Shown in pieces: positions 31,762-41,464 of a stretch of DNA of 60,394 bases (within the stretch, counting starts at the first letter, position 1; each line of letters starts with the position of its first letter). The notes under the pieces are model-generated. The model saw only the letters and a program-made list of their open reading frames with translations. It was not told the origin of the DNA and made no database searches. Source of the DNA: an uncultured Clostridia bacterium. GTDB taxonomy: Bacteria; Bacillota; Clostridia; Oscillospirales; Acutalibacteraceae. Made by a program: the position numbers and the translations under genes. Location: NCBI GenBank assembly GCA_947632385.1, contig CANRPD010000006.1, positions 1-60,394 on the forward strand. The letters are read 5' to 3'.

Positions 31762-34166
31762 TTGACCACCAGGTTCACCAGCTTGCCGGGCACATAGATC
31801 TCTTTCACCACGGTTTTTCCGGCGATCTCCCCGGCGATCTTGGGTTCTGCCTTGGCGGCGGAAAGCGCTTCCTCCTTCGTGATGTCGGCAGGTACGTTCA
31901 GCCGGGCACGCACCTTACCCAGAATCTGCACTACGATCTCGATGGTCTCTTCCTTGCACTTTTCGGGATCATAGGTGGGCCAAGGCTGCACAGAAGCAAA
32001 CCCTGTGCCCAGTTTCTGCGCTTCCCAAACCTCTTCGGTGATGTGGGGCGCAAAGGGATTGAGCAGCAGCGTGAAGAGCCGCAGCTCCCCATGGGTGATG
32101 CTCCCCTGCTCTGCAATGTCGTTGATCAGGGCCATCAGAGCCGCGATGGCCGTGTTGAATTTCAGGGTCTCGGTATCCTCGCTGACCTTTTTGACCGTCT
32201 TGTGGAATGCGCTCTCCAGAGCGGGCGAAAGGGTCTCGCCGGGGACCAGGATGTCCTGCAGCGCCCAGTAGCGCTCCAGGAACCGGCGGCAGCCCCGGAT
32301 CCCAGCGGCACTCCAGGGAGCGGCCTTTTCAAAGTCGCCCACGAACATCTCGTAGAGCCGCATGGTGTCAGCGCCGTACTCGTCCACGATCTCGTCCGGG
32401 TTCACCACATTGCCCCGGGACTTGCTCATCTTCTGGCCGTCCTCACCTAGGATCATGCCGTGGCTGGTGCGCTTGGCATAGGGCTCCGGCGTGGGCACCA
32501 GGCCCAGATCGTACAGGAACTTGTGCCAGAAGCGGCTGTACAACAGGTGGAGCGTGGTGTGCTCCATGCCGCCGTTGTACCAATCCACCGGGGACCAGTA
32601 GCTGAGCGCCTCCTTGGAAGCAAAGGCGTCCGGATTGTTCGGATCCATATATCGCAGGAAATACCAGGAGGAACCGGCCCACTGGGGCATGGTGTCGGTC
32701 TCCCGCCGGGCGGGACCGCCGCAATGGGGGCAGGTGGTCTCTACCCAGTCGGTCATGAGATCCAGCGGAGACTCGCCGGTATCGGTGGGCTCATAGGAAT
32801 CCACCTCAGGCAGCTGCAGGGGCAGCTGGTCCTCAGGCAGGGGTACCCAGCCGCAGTGTTCACAGTACACCATGGGGATGGGCTCGCCCCAATACCGCTG
32901 CCGGGAGAAGACCCAGTCCCGCAGCTTGAAGTTCACTTTCGCGTGGCCGATGCCCTGTTCGGTCAGGTAGGCGATGATCTTCTCTTTCGCCGCTTCAACG
33001 GTCAGGCCGTTGAGGATGCCGGAATTCACCATCACCCCGGTCTCGCAGTCGGTGAAGGCCTCCTTCTCCACGTCGCCGCCCTGCACCACCTCGACGATGG
33101 GCAGACCGAACTTTTTGGCAAACTCCCAGTCCCGAGTGTCATGGGCGGGAACGGCCATGATGGCGCCGGTACCGTAGCTCACCAGTACATAGTCAGAGAT
33201 GAAGATAGGGATCTCCTTGCCGGTCAGGGGGTTGATGGCGGCCACGCCGGCGAGCTGGACTCCGGTTTTATCCTTAGCCACCTCCGTGCGCTCGAAGTCA
33301 GATTTCTTGGCGGCCTCGGCCTGATAGGCTCTCACTTCCTCCAGGTTCTCCAAGCGGTCCGCCCATGTTTCGAGGTAGGGGTGCTCCGGGCTCATGACCA
33401 TGTAGGTGGCGCCGTAAAGGGTATCTGGCCGAGTGGTGTACACGGTCAGCTTGTCCCCCAGGGTGGTCTGGAAATCCACCTCCGCACCGGTGGAACGGCC
33501 GATCCAGTTTTTCTGCTGGGTCTTGACCCGCTCCGGGTAATCCACCAGATCCAGGTCATCGATGAGCCGCTGGGCATAGGCAGTGATCTTCAGCATCCAC
33601 TGGCTCTTCACCTTGTGGACCACCTCACTGCCGCAGCGCTCGCATTTGCCGCCTACCACTTCCTCATTGGCCAGCACACACTTGCAGGAGGTGCACCAGT
33701 TGACGCTCATCTCCTTTTTATAGGCCAGCCCGTGCTTATAAAGCTGCAGGAAGATCCACTGGGTCCACTTGTAGTAGTCGGGATCGGTGGTGCTGATCTC
33801 CCGGCTCCAGTCGAAGGAGATGCCCAGGGACTGGATCTGCTGCTTAAACCGGGCGATGTTCTGCTTGGTCACCTCCGCCGGGTGGACGTGGTTCTTGATG
33901 GCATAATTCTCGGTGGGCAGACCGAAAGCATCCCAGCCGATGGGATACAGCACGTTATAGCCCTGCATCCGGCGTTTGCGAGCCACGATGTCCAGGGCCG
34001 TATAAGGCCTCGGGTGCCCCACGTGCAACCCCTGGGCAGAGGGATAGGGGAACTCGATGAGGGCGTAGTACTTGGGCTTTTCGCTGCCGTTCTCCGCGTG
34101 GAAGATGCCCGCCTCTTCCCAGCGCTGCTGCCACTTGGGCTCGGTTTGTTTGTGTTCGTATTTCAT
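31758..34166 (-). CDS. leuS: Leucyl-tRNA synthetase
   Basis: 802 residues, class Ia. HIGH motif in the form HVGH (in [16 protein letters not shown], about 49), zinc-type Cys pair [23 protein letters not shown]1 editing domain (about 220-410), catalytic segment [19 protein letters not shown] and KMSKS (in [13 protein letters not shown]), then the anticodon-binding helices and C-terminal domain. It charges tRNA-Leu. Operon position after rsfS with a 39-nt gap; no T-box leader was seen in that gap. Confidence 0.97.
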   Translation of the reverse strand: MKYEHKQTEPKWQQRWEEAGIFHAENGSEKPKYYALIEFPYPSAQGLHVGHPRPYTALDIVARKRRMQGYNVLYPIGWDAFGLPTENYAIKNHVHPAEVTKQNIARFKQQIQSLGISFDWSREISTTDPDYYKWTQWIFLQLYKHGLAYKKEMSVNWCTSCKCVLANEEVVGGKCERCGSEVVHKVKSQWMLKITAYAQRLIDDLDLVDYPERVKTQQKNWIGRSTGAEVDFQTTLGDKLTVYTTRPDTLYGATYMVMSPEHPYLETWADRLENLEEVRAYQAEAAKKSDFERTEVAKDKTGVQLAGVAAINPLTGKEIPIFISDYVLVSYGTGAIMAVPAHDTRDWEFAKKFGLPIVEVVQGGDVEKEAFTDCETGVMVNSGILNGLTVEAAKEKIIAYLTEQGIGHAKVNFKLRDWVFSRQRYWGEPIPMVYCEHCGWVPLPEDQLPLQLPEVDSYEPTDTGESPLDLMTDWVETTCPHCGGPARRETDTMPQWAGSSWYFLRYMDPNNPDAFASKEALSYWSPVDWYNGGMEHTTLHLLYSRFWHKFLYDLGLVPTPEPYAKRTSHGMILGEDGQKMSKSRGNVVNPDEIVDEYGADTMRLYEMFVGDFEKAAPWSAAGIRGCRRFLERYWALQDILVPGETLSPALESAFHKTVKKVSEDTETLKFNTAIAALMALINDIAEQGSITHGELRLFTLLLNPFAPHITEEVWEAQKLGTGFASVQPWPTYDPEKCKEETIEIVVQILGKVRARLNVPADITKEEALSAAKAEPKIAGEIAGKTVVKEIYVPGKLVNLVVK

Positions 34167-34205
34167 GAATCTGTTTCGACCTTTCTCAGTATAGATTGGC
34201 TGTAT

Positions 34206-34550
34206 TCAGACTTCCTGCCAGATAATCTTTTCCCCATCCGCCCAAAGGCGGTCCAAATCGTAGAAATCGCGGGCCTCCTGGGTGAAAATATGCACCACCA
34301 CACTGCCGTAGTCCATAAGGATCCAAGAATTGGAGCGGTGCCCTTCGATCCGGGGCGTAAGGCCCTCCGCCTGGAGCTTGTCCTCCAGTTCGTCTGCCAA
34401 AGCACGGACATGAGTGGTGCTTGTGCCCGTTGCGATGACAAAATAGTCTGCCAGGGAAGAAATGTCTTCGATCTTGATCAGATTGAGCTTCACGGCCTTC
34501 TTCTCATCCAGAAAGGCCGCTGCTGTTTTTGCCAGTTCAAGTGCGTTCAT
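34206..34550 (-). CDS. rsfS: Ribosomal silencing factor RsfS
   Basis: 114 residues of the RsfS/YbeB/Iojap family (AVKLNLIKIEDISSLADYFV, HVRALADELEDKL, NSWILMDYGSVVVHIF). It binds L14 and prevents subunit joining when nutrients are short. The ATG overlaps the yqeK stop as ATGA, and leuS follows. Confidence 0.95.
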   Translation of the reverse strand: MNALELAKTAAAFLDEKKAVKLNLIKIEDISSLADYFVIATGTSTTHVRALADELEDKLQAEGLTPRIEGHRSNSWILMDYGSVVVHIFTQEARDFYDLDRLWADGEKIIWQEV

Positions 34551-35188
34551 GGATTTTCTCCTTCTTGAAATTCGATCTCCGGGATCCCGTACTTTCCAGG
34601 CCGAAAGCTGAGCTTCCTGCCTGAGGTCAAAACCTGCAGCGCGTCGTCAAAGGCCCAAACGCTGTCGGGATCCAGGGGCTTGCCCTGGTTGGCCACATCG
34701 CTGAGGGTCCAGGCCACACCCTTCACGATGGCCTCCTCCAAACTGCGGTCGGCAGCCGCACGCATAATCTCGATGCCGGGATAGTCTCGGTCAGCGGATA
34801 TGTAATCCGCCACAAAGAGGACCTTTTCCAGCACGGTCATATCCTTTTTGCCCCAGGTATGGCACTCCACCGCCGCCAGGATCTCCGGGTCGGTGACGCC
34901 CAGGACGCCGTAACAGTAGGCCGCGCCGGAAGCCCCATGCCACGGAGGCGGCACCGGACTGGTACGCTTTTTCAGGATTATACCAAACTTCTCCGTGATT
35001 TTCAACTGTTCTTCTGGCGGCGTATCCTTCATGATGTCGTGGAGGATCCCCGCCAGCCGGGCTTTTTCCGGGTCGGCGCCGTAGCGCACCGCCAACCGGG
35101 CCGCTTCCTCAGCGACACACTGACTGTGGTAAAATCTCCGGTCGGTCAGATGGAGCTTGACCTGGGCCTCGTACTGTTCAAAAGTCAT
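34547..35188 (-). CDS. yqeK: HD-domain bis(5'-nucleosyl)-tetraphosphatase YqeK
   Basis: 213 residues from the ATG at 35188 (GGAAGGAGG). HD-domain ligands: HSQCVAEEAARLA (His), GILHDIMKD (HD pair), AAVECHTWGKKDM and FVADYISADRDYPG. YqeK hydrolyses Ap4A symmetrically. The start overlaps the end of nadD by 11 nt, and the stop overlaps rsfS; nadD-yqeK-rsfS is a conserved Firmicutes order, here without the LytR-type gene often found between. Confidence 0.92.
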   Translation of the reverse strand: MTFEQYEAQVKLHLTDRRFYHSQCVAEEAARLAVRYGADPEKARLAGILHDIMKDTPPEEQLKITEKFGIILKKRTSPVPPPWHGASGAAYCYGVLGVTDPEILAAVECHTWGKKDMTVLEKVLFVADYISADRDYPGIEIMRAAADRSLEEAIVKGVAWTLSDVANQGKPLDPDSVWAFDDALQVLTSGRKLSFRPGKYGIPEIEFQEGENP

Positions 35189-35807
35189 GGGATCCGCCTC
35201 CTTCCAGATAGATGCCGTTTTCGCGGATATACGCCTCCACCGCCGGAGACACCAGCCCCGCCAGAGACGCTCCCCGGGCGGCCAGGGCCCGAATTCGGGT
35301 AGAAGAGACTGGCACATAGGGGGCGGGCTCCAGCCGGCACCGGGCGCCGTAGCGTGCCTCCAGAGAACGTTTCATCGCTTCCATGCGGGGCATTCCGTCC
35401 TCACTGCGGGGGCAGGCACACAAAACGGCCAATTCCATGATCTGCTCTGCCCGGACCCAATGATCCACGGTGAGGAACATGTCCTCGCCCATGAGGAAGT
35501 ACAGCTGTGCGTCGGGAAAGCTTTGATGCAGCTGGACCAGGGTATCCGCCGTATAGCTCTTGCCCGGTCGGTCCAATTCCATGTCGGAGACCTCCACCGG
35601 AGCCTCGGTGATCCCTGCGGCGGCCAACCGGCACATGGCCAGCCGGTCCAGGCCCAGAGCCAGCTCTTCCGACTGCTTGTGGGGCGGCACATTGGATGGG
35701 ATGAGCAGAGCGCGGTCCAGGGAAAGACGGCGGATCATCTCCCGCAGCAGGTGCTCGTGCCCCAGGTGGATGGGATTGAAGGTGCCGCCGTACACCCCCA
35801 GCCTCAC
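35178..35807 (-). CDS. nadD: Nicotinate-nucleotide adenylyltransferase
   Basis: 209 residues. Nucleotidyltransferase GGTFNPIHLGH (HxGH type) near the N-terminus, PSNVPPHKQ, and the ISSTRIR-like VPVSSTRIRAL near the C-terminus. It converts nicotinate mononucleotide to deamido-NAD in NAD synthesis. The ATG overlaps the stop of the yhbY gene. Confidence 0.96.
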   Translation of the reverse strand: MRLGVYGGTFNPIHLGHEHLLREMIRRLSLDRALLIPSNVPPHKQSEELALGLDRLAMCRLAAAGITEAPVEVSDMELDRPGKSYTADTLVQLHQSFPDAQLYFLMGEDMFLTVDHWVRAEQIMELAVLCACPRSEDGMPRMEAMKRSLEARYGARCRLEPAPYVPVSSTRIRALAARGASLAGLVSPAVEAYIRENGIYLEGGGSHDF

Positions 35808-36121
35808 TGCGCGCCTCCCCGTGCCCGGGGCAGCACGATCTTAGGCTCTTTCTTCTTTTTGCGGTAGAGCACGAATCTGCTGCCGATGACCTGGACCACC
35901 GTGCTGTTCGTCTCACGGGCAATGGCCTCGGCGGCGTCCCGAGCCGAGGTGGGGCAGCTTTCCGGCAGGACCCGCCCCTTGATGAGTTCCCGTTTTTCCA
36001 GCGCATCGTCTGCCTGCTTCACCGCTTCCGGAGAGAGCCCGGATTTGCCCAAAGTGAGGATCGTCTCCTCATGGACCGCCAGGGCACGCAGATACGCCCG
36101 CTGTTTGCTGGTAAGCTCCAT
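35804..36121 (-). CDS. yhbY: YhbY-family CRM-domain RNA-binding protein
   Basis: 105 residues from the ATG at 36121, the usual size. A single CRM domain: LTSKQRAYLRALA, LTLGKSGLSPEAVKQ (with a G-x-x-G-type loop), ELIKGRVL and the NSTVVQVIGSRFVLYRKKK end. Associated with pre-50S ribosomes. The gap to rdgB is 1 nt. A C-terminal tail of basic residues (PRARGGAQ) is extra. Confidence 0.93.
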   Translation of the reverse strand: MELTSKQRAYLRALAVHEETILTLGKSGLSPEAVKQADDALEKRELIKGRVLPESCPTSARDAAEAIARETNSTVVQVIGSRFVLYRKKKKEPKIVLPRARGGAQ

Positions 36122-36122
36122 A

Positions 36123-36722
36123 TCAGTCCTCCCGATGGTCGTCAAAGTGGCCCTGAGCCGTGAGGTAGGCCCGGAGCTTCTGTTCAAATGCGGCAAAGGC
36201 ATGGCCCCGATGGCTGCGGGCGTCCTTCTCCGCCGCAGGCAGCTCCCCAAAGGTGACACCGTCCTGCTGGAAAATGGAATCATAGCCAAAGCCGTTTTCG
36301 CCCCGGGAAGATAAGGCGATGGTCCCATAACAGCGGCCCTCGGCTTCCACCTTGTCTCCGGTGGGGAAAACGCAGCACACCGCACTGACAAAATGGGCGC
36401 CCCGGCGGTCCATAGGCACGCCCTCCAGCTTCTCCAGCACGGTGAGCCGGCGTTTGCCGGGCTGGGCAAACCGCGCGGAATAGATGCCCGGCGCCCCGTC
36501 CAGATAGTCCACACACAGGCCGGAATCGTCTGCCACGGCAGGCAGACCGGTCTCCCGGCAGGCAGCGGCCGCTTTGATATAGGCATTTTCAGCAAAGGTC
36601 GTTCCGGTCTCATCGGGCTCGGACAGATCCTCCACCATGACCGCTTGGATGCCCATAGGCTCCAAAAGACGTTTGAATTCCACCACTTTCCCCGGGTTGT
36701 GGGTGGCGATCACGAATTTCAT
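36123..36722 (-). CDS. rdgB: RdgB/HAM1 XTP/dITP pyrophosphatase
   Basis: 199 residues. FVIATHNPGKVVEFKRLL at the N-terminus, TGTTFAENAYIKA, ADDSGLCVDYLDGAPGIYSA, GFGYDSIF and KDARSHRGHA are the full HAM1 signature. It hydrolyses dITP and XTP to keep them out of DNA and RNA. The start overlaps ftsY as ATGA. Confidence 0.96.
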   Translation of the reverse strand: MKFVIATHNPGKVVEFKRLLEPMGIQAVMVEDLSEPDETGTTFAENAYIKAAAACRETGLPAVADDSGLCVDYLDGAPGIYSARFAQPGKRRLTVLEKLEGVPMDRRGAHFVSAVCCVFPTGDKVEAEGRCYGTIALSSRGENGFGYDSIFQQDGVTFGELPAAEKDARSHRGHAFAAFEQKLRAYLTAQGHFDDHRED

Positions 36723-37843
36723 TCTTCTCTCTCCTTTTTTCGGCCAAAGGGCCAGATCCTGTGTCGGGTCGATTCCTCCACCGGCACGAACGCCGGTGCG
36801 TCAGCATAGCTCTCCTCCTGGGCTGTCGGGGCCGCAGGCCATTCCTCTACCGGAGGCTCTTCCGGCGCGATGACGTGCTCCGGCTGCATTTCCTCCTCCG
36901 GCAAGACGGTGATCTCTTCCTCCGCCTCTTCAGGAGCCAGATCGAAGAGGGCATCGGCAAAAGCGGCGGCGTCAAAGGGCTGCAGATCGTCGATCTGCTC
37001 CCCCACGCCGATGAATTTCACGGAAAGCCCCAGGTTCATCTTGATGGGCAGTACCACGCCGCCCTTGGGGGTCCCGTCCAGCTTGGTGAGCACGATCCCC
37101 GTGATCCCCACGGCGTTCTGGAATTCCTTCGCCTGATTCACGGCATTCTGTCCCGTAGCGGCGTCCAGCACCAGCAGCGTTTCCCGATCGCATCCGGGCA
37201 GCTCACGATCGATGATACGGGAGATCTTGCCCAGCTCGTCCATCAGGTTTTTCTTGTTGTGCAGCCGCCCGGCCGTATCCACGATGATGAGGTCACAGCC
37301 CCGAGCCTTGGCGGCGGAGATGGTGTCGAAGACCACTGCGGCCGGGTCGGCCCCTTCGCCGTGCTTGATCAGCGGGACACCAGCCCGGTCGGCCCAGACC
37401 TGCAGCTGCTCCACCGCCGCTGCCCGGAAGGTATCTGCAGCGGCCAGGATCACCGACCGGCCCTGGGCCTTATAGAGCGCCGCCAGTTTGCCGATAGCTG
37501 TGGTCTTGCCCACGCCGTTGACGCCGATCATCAGGATCACCGAGGGCTGGGTGGAGAGGTGCATGGCGTCGTCCCCGGCCAGTTGCTGGCTGACGATGCC
37601 CTTCAGCATCCCGGCAATCTCATTGGGATCGGAAACGCCCTGCTCTTTGACCTGCTCCCGCAGCAGGTCCACGATCTCCACGGAGGCCGTGGCCCCCACG
37701 TCCGCCATGACCAGCAGCTCCTCCAGCTCCTCAAACAGCTCCTCGTCGATGCGGGTGAACCCGCCCATCAGCTGGGAAAGGCGCCCGCTCAAGCTGTCCC
37801 GGGTCTTTTGCAGGCCCGCACGGATCTTTTCAAACAGTCCCAT
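36719..37843 (-). CDS. ftsY: Signal recognition particle receptor FtsY with C-terminal acidic tail
   Basis: 374 residues. N domain helices (1-90), then the SRP GTPase G domain: GVNGVGKTTAIGKLA (P-loop), AADTFRAAAVEQL, DTAGRLHNK and TKLDGTPKG; the NG unit ends near residue 305. About 70 residues follow with many Glu and Pro (EEITVLPEEEM, APEEPPVEEW) and end FGRKKEREE. In most FtsY proteins an acidic A domain is N-terminal, so a C-terminal one is unusual. It docks ribosome-SRP complexes at the membrane. Confidence 0.95.
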   Translation of the reverse strand: MGLFEKIRAGLQKTRDSLSGRLSQLMGGFTRIDEELFEELEELLVMADVGATASVEIVDLLREQVKEQGVSDPNEIAGMLKGIVSQQLAGDDAMHLSTQPSVILMIGVNGVGKTTAIGKLAALYKAQGRSVILAAADTFRAAAVEQLQVWADRAGVPLIKHGEGADPAAVVFDTISAAKARGCDLIIVDTAGRLHNKKNLMDELGKISRIIDRELPGCDRETLLVLDAATGQNAVNQAKEFQNAVGITGIVLTKLDGTPKGGVVLPIKMNLGLSVKFIGVGEQIDDLQPFDAAAFADALFDLAPEEAEEEITVLPEEEMQPEHVIAPEEPPVEEWPAAPTAQEESYADAPAFVPVEESTRHRIWPFGRKKEREE

Positions 37844-37867
37844 GATTCTCTTCCTCTCTGTTTCAGG

Positions 37868-40800
37868 TCAGGCGGTCAGGTCCGCGCCTTCCCCGGTTTT
37901 CAGCGCCAGCAGCTTGGAAATGCCCTCGTCCTGCATGGTGACGCCGTAGAGCATATCGGAGCCCTCCATGGTGCCCCGGCGGTGGGTGATGCTGATGAAC
38001 TGGGTGGCGCCGCTCATGCGCCGCAAATACCCGGCATACCGGGCCACGTTCACGTCGTCCAGGGCGGCTTCGATCTCATCCAGCACGCAGAAGGGCGGCG
38101 GATTGACCCGCATGATGGCAAAATAGATGCAGATGGCCACCAGCGCCTTTTCCCCTCCCGACAGGGAGTCGATGTGGGTGACGATCTTCCCGGGGGGATG
38201 GACCTTGATCTCGATACCGGAGGTGAGCACGTCCTCTCCCTGGGTGAAGGAAAGCTCCGCCGCGCCCCCGCCGAACAGCTCCCGGAAGATCGCACCGAAG
38301 TTGCGGTTGATCTGGGCAAAACGCTGAGTGAACTGCTCCCGCATGTGTCCGGTGAGGTCGTTGATCAGCGACAACAGCTCTGCCTTGGATTTCTCCACAT
38401 CCGAGACCTGCTCGTTCATGAACCGGTACCGTTCCGACACTTCCTTGTATTCCACCACCGCACCCACGTTGACGCTGCCGAGGGCCCGGATCCGGTTTTT
38501 GAGCTCCGTCAGCTTCCGCTGGGCCGCTGGAATGTCTTCCACCGGCTGTGCGGTCTCCTCCGCTTCTCGGCGGGTGAGCTCATACTCCTCCCAGAGCCGG
38601 GTGAGGATGCTGTCATATTCTTTTTGCAGATTTTCACTGCGCTCCTGCAGCCGGGCCAGCTCCCCGGAAGCATTTTCCCGGGTCTGACTGAGTTCCCGTT
38701 CCTGGTTCCTCAGATCGGCAGCCTGCTGCTCCAAACGGTTGCGTTCCTCGGCGGTCCGGGCGACCTCGCCCCGCTTTTCCTCCGCCTGCTGCCGAAACCG
38801 ACTGGCCTTTTCCGTACAGGCCGCGATCTGCTCCTCCAGGGCTTGCTTTTGGGCATCCAGGGCCTCGACCTCCCGAGAAAGACGCTCCAGCTCGCCGCCT
38901 GCATTTTCCTTCCGCGCCAGCAGTTCTTCCACGCTGGACAGCAGTGCGTTCTTCTCGGTCTGGGCGGAAAACACGCCCATCCGCAGCTCACCCACCTTTT
39001 TGGAGACCTCTTCGCTGCGGGCAAGCTGTTCCTCCCGGCTGCCCGCCAGCTCCCGGCTGCGCTGAACAGCCTGTTCCGCCTCCTGCTCCAGGGTGGAGAT
39101 CTTCTCCTGCGCCGCCTTTTCCTGTGCGGCAAGTTCTTCCACTCGCTGACCTGCCGCCGCGTGTTCCGCCTGCAGACGGGACTGCTCTGCGGCAAGCGTT
39201 TCCAGCTCACGATCCACACGGGTCCGTTCCGCATCCACCCGAATGCGGTCCTCCTGCAAAGCGCTCAGCTCTCCCTGGGCGGCGGAAAGCTCTCCCTGGG
39301 CGGCGGAAAGCTCGGTCTGATGTTCCTTAAGGCGCGCTTGGGCCTGGGCCTGCTGCTCCTGCAGCCGGGCCGCTTCCGCTCGGGCACGCTGGATCTCTGC
39401 CGCACGGCTCAACAGGCCGGAATTGCGGCCTCGGGAACCGCCGGTCAGAGAGCCGCCCGCATTGACGATCTGTCCGTCCAGGCTCACCACGCGGTACCGG
39501 TATCCCGTGCGTCGGGCGATGGCCACTGCGTCATCCAAAGTCTCCGCCACGGCCACCCGGCCCAATAGAGAATCCCGGATCTGCTGATACTTGGCTTCAC
39601 AGCCGCACAGCTCCGCGGCGACCCCCACGAACCCGGGCAGCTCCTCCAGCTCCTTCCGGTTCAGCCTGGAACCGCGGATGGTATTCACCGGCAAGAAAGT
39701 CGCTCGGCCCAGGTCCCGCTGCTTCAAAAGCTGGATGGCATTTTTCGCGTCCTGCTCGGTTTCCACCACCACGTTCTGCATGGCGGCGCCCAATGCGGTC
39801 TCCAAGGCCACGGCATACTCGCCCGGCACCTGCAGAATGCGGGAGACCGGCCCACACACGCCGGTCAGGATCCCTCTGCCGGCTTCCTTCATCACGGCCT
39901 TGACGCTTTGGGCAAAGCCTTCCAGATTGCGTTCCAATTCTTCCAGCAGGCGGGCCCGCCGCAGCTGCTCGTTGACGTCCAGGGTCAGTTTGTCCAGCTC
40001 ATCCTTGGCGGCCTGCAGCCGTTTTCCCCGGGATTCCACCCGCATTTCATAGCCCTTCACTGCGTTTTCTCCGGCCCGAATGCCCGCTTCGGTCTGGGTC
40101 TGCAAGGCTGCGAGTTCTTCCCGTTCCTGCCGGGCGGTCTGCATCTGTTCCTCAGCGGAAGCCAGCCGCTGGGCGATGGCCTCCTCCCGCAGGCGGATCT
40201 CCCCCATAGCGGACTGCGCCGAGGACAGTGTCACCCGCTCCTGGGACAGCAGTGCCGCCAGATCAGCGGCTTGCGCCGCCGCCCGCTCGATCTGCCGGGT
40301 GGCCTCGTCTGCATCCTGGCGCAGGGCTTCCAGGCTCTGGGTAAACTGCAGCAGTTCCTGGCTGCGCGCCGCGATCTCCCCGTCCTTCGCCGCGGCCTGC
40401 GCCTTCTTTTCCGCAATCTCCCGGTCCACCGCCTCGCCGGATTGCCGGGCGGCCTCCATCTGTCCCAACAGCCGCTCCCGGTCCCGTTCGCTGTGCTGGA
40501 TGTCATTTTTCAGGAGTTCGATCTCTCCCTCGCTGCGCACGGCCTCCTGATCGAATGCCACGGCCCGTTCCCGCAATTCGTCCATGCGGGCGGTGCAGGC
40601 GCCGGTCTGGCGGCGATTCTCCTCTGTGCGCAGGCTCAGCTCCTCCAGCTGCCGAGCCGAGTCTTCCAGCTGGGCCCGGGCCAGCTCCGTGCGCTCGCCG
40701 TGCTCCCGAAGGACCTTTCCGGAGCGCTCCAGCGTGGCCAGCCAGACCCCGATCTCCAGCTCCTTCTTCTCCCCGTCCAGGGCAATGAATTTCTCAGCCT

Positions 40801-41437
40801 TTTCCGCCTGCTCCTTCAGGGGCCCCACCCGGCTCTCCAGCTCGGTGAGGATATCCCGCAGACGCACCAGGTTTTCCTCTGCCTTGGCAAGCCGGCGCTC
40901 GGCTTCTTCCTTCCGGTAGCGATAGCGGGAGATCCCCGCAGCCTCTTCAAAGATCTCCCGGCGGTCCTCGGAACGGGCGGCCACGATACTGTCGATCTTG
41001 CCCTGACCGATGATCGAATAGCCGTCTCTTCCCAGGCCCGTGTCCATAAACAGCTCGTTGATGTCCTTCAGCCGCACCGTCGTTTTGTTGAGCAGGTACT
41101 CGCTCTCTCCCGAGCGGTAGTACCGCCGGGTAACGGCCACGGTATCGTCGTCAAAGGGCAGCCGCCGGTCGCTGTTGTCGATGGACAGCGTGACCTCGGC
41201 GTAACCCAGCGCCCTGCGCTGGGGGGTGCCGCTGAAGATCACATCCTCCATCTTGGAGCACCGCAGAGCGCGCACGGACTGCTCTCCCAGCACCCACCGA
41301 ATGGCGTCGCTGATATTGCTTTTGCCGCTGCCGTTGGGACCCACCACCGACGTGATCCCCTGCTCAAAGGTGAGCACGGTCTTGTCCGGAAAAGTCTTGA
41401 ACCCCTGCAGCTCCAAGGATTTCAGTATCATGGTCAT
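37868..41437 (-). CDS. smc: Chromosome segregation ATPase SMC
   Basis: 1189 residues. Head: Walker A VVGPNGSGKSNISDAI (about 32-47) and QGKID; coiled coil; hinge (about 510-660: GVCGPVSRILQVPGEYAVAL, GGSLTGGSRGRNSG); returning coiled coil; C-terminal head with LSGGEKALVAI and Walker B CVLDEIEAALDD. It compacts and segregates the origin region with ScpAB. The returning coiled coil contains a perfect 21-bp tandem duplication (39267-39308) that adds exactly one heptad. Located between rnc (27 nt upstream) and ftsY (24 nt downstream), the usual order. Confidence 0.97.
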   Translation of the reverse strand: MTMILKSLELQGFKTFPDKTVLTFEQGITSVVGPNGSGKSNISDAIRWVLGEQSVRALRCSKMEDVIFSGTPQRRALGYAEVTLSIDNSDRRLPFDDDTVAVTRRYYRSGESEYLLNKTTVRLKDINELFMDTGLGRDGYSIIGQGKIDSIVAARSEDRREIFEEAAGISRYRYRKEEAERRLAKAEENLVRLRDILTELESRVGPLKEQAEKAEKFIALDGEKKELEIGVWLATLERSGKVLREHGERTELARAQLEDSARQLEELSLRTEENRRQTGACTARMDELRERAVAFDQEAVRSEGEIELLKNDIQHSERDRERLLGQMEAARQSGEAVDREIAEKKAQAAAKDGEIAARSQELLQFTQSLEALRQDADEATRQIERAAAQAADLAALLSQERVTLSSAQSAMGEIRLREEAIAQRLASAEEQMQTARQEREELAALQTQTEAGIRAGENAVKGYEMRVESRGKRLQAAKDELDKLTLDVNEQLRRARLLEELERNLEGFAQSVKAVMKEAGRGILTGVCGPVSRILQVPGEYAVALETALGAAMQNVVVETEQDAKNAIQLLKQRDLGRATFLPVNTIRGSRLNRKELEELPGFVGVAAELCGCEAKYQQIRDSLLGRVAVAETLDDAVAIARRTGYRYRVVSLDGQIVNAGGSLTGGSRGRNSGLLSRAAEIQRARAEAARLQEQQAQAQARLKEHQTELSAAQGELSAAQGELSALQEDRIRVDAERTRVDRELETLAAEQSRLQAEHAAAGQRVEELAAQEKAAQEKISTLEQEAEQAVQRSRELAGSREEQLARSEEVSKKVGELRMGVFSAQTEKNALLSSVEELLARKENAGGELERLSREVEALDAQKQALEEQIAACTEKASRFRQQAEEKRGEVARTAEERNRLEQQAADLRNQERELSQTRENASGELARLQERSENLQKEYDSILTRLWEEYELTRREAEETAQPVEDIPAAQRKLTELKNRIRALGSVNVGAVVEYKEVSERYRFMNEQVSDVEKSKAELLSLINDLTGHMREQFTQRFAQINRNFGAIFRELFGGGAAELSFTQGEDVLTSGIEIKVHPPGKIVTHIDSLSGGEKALVAICIYFAIMRVNPPPFCVLDEIEAALDDVNVARYAGYLRRMSGATQFISITHRRGTMEGSDMLYGVTMQDEGISKLLALKTGEGADLTA

Positions 41438-41464
41438 TCCCTCGCTCGTCTCATCGGATCCGGA

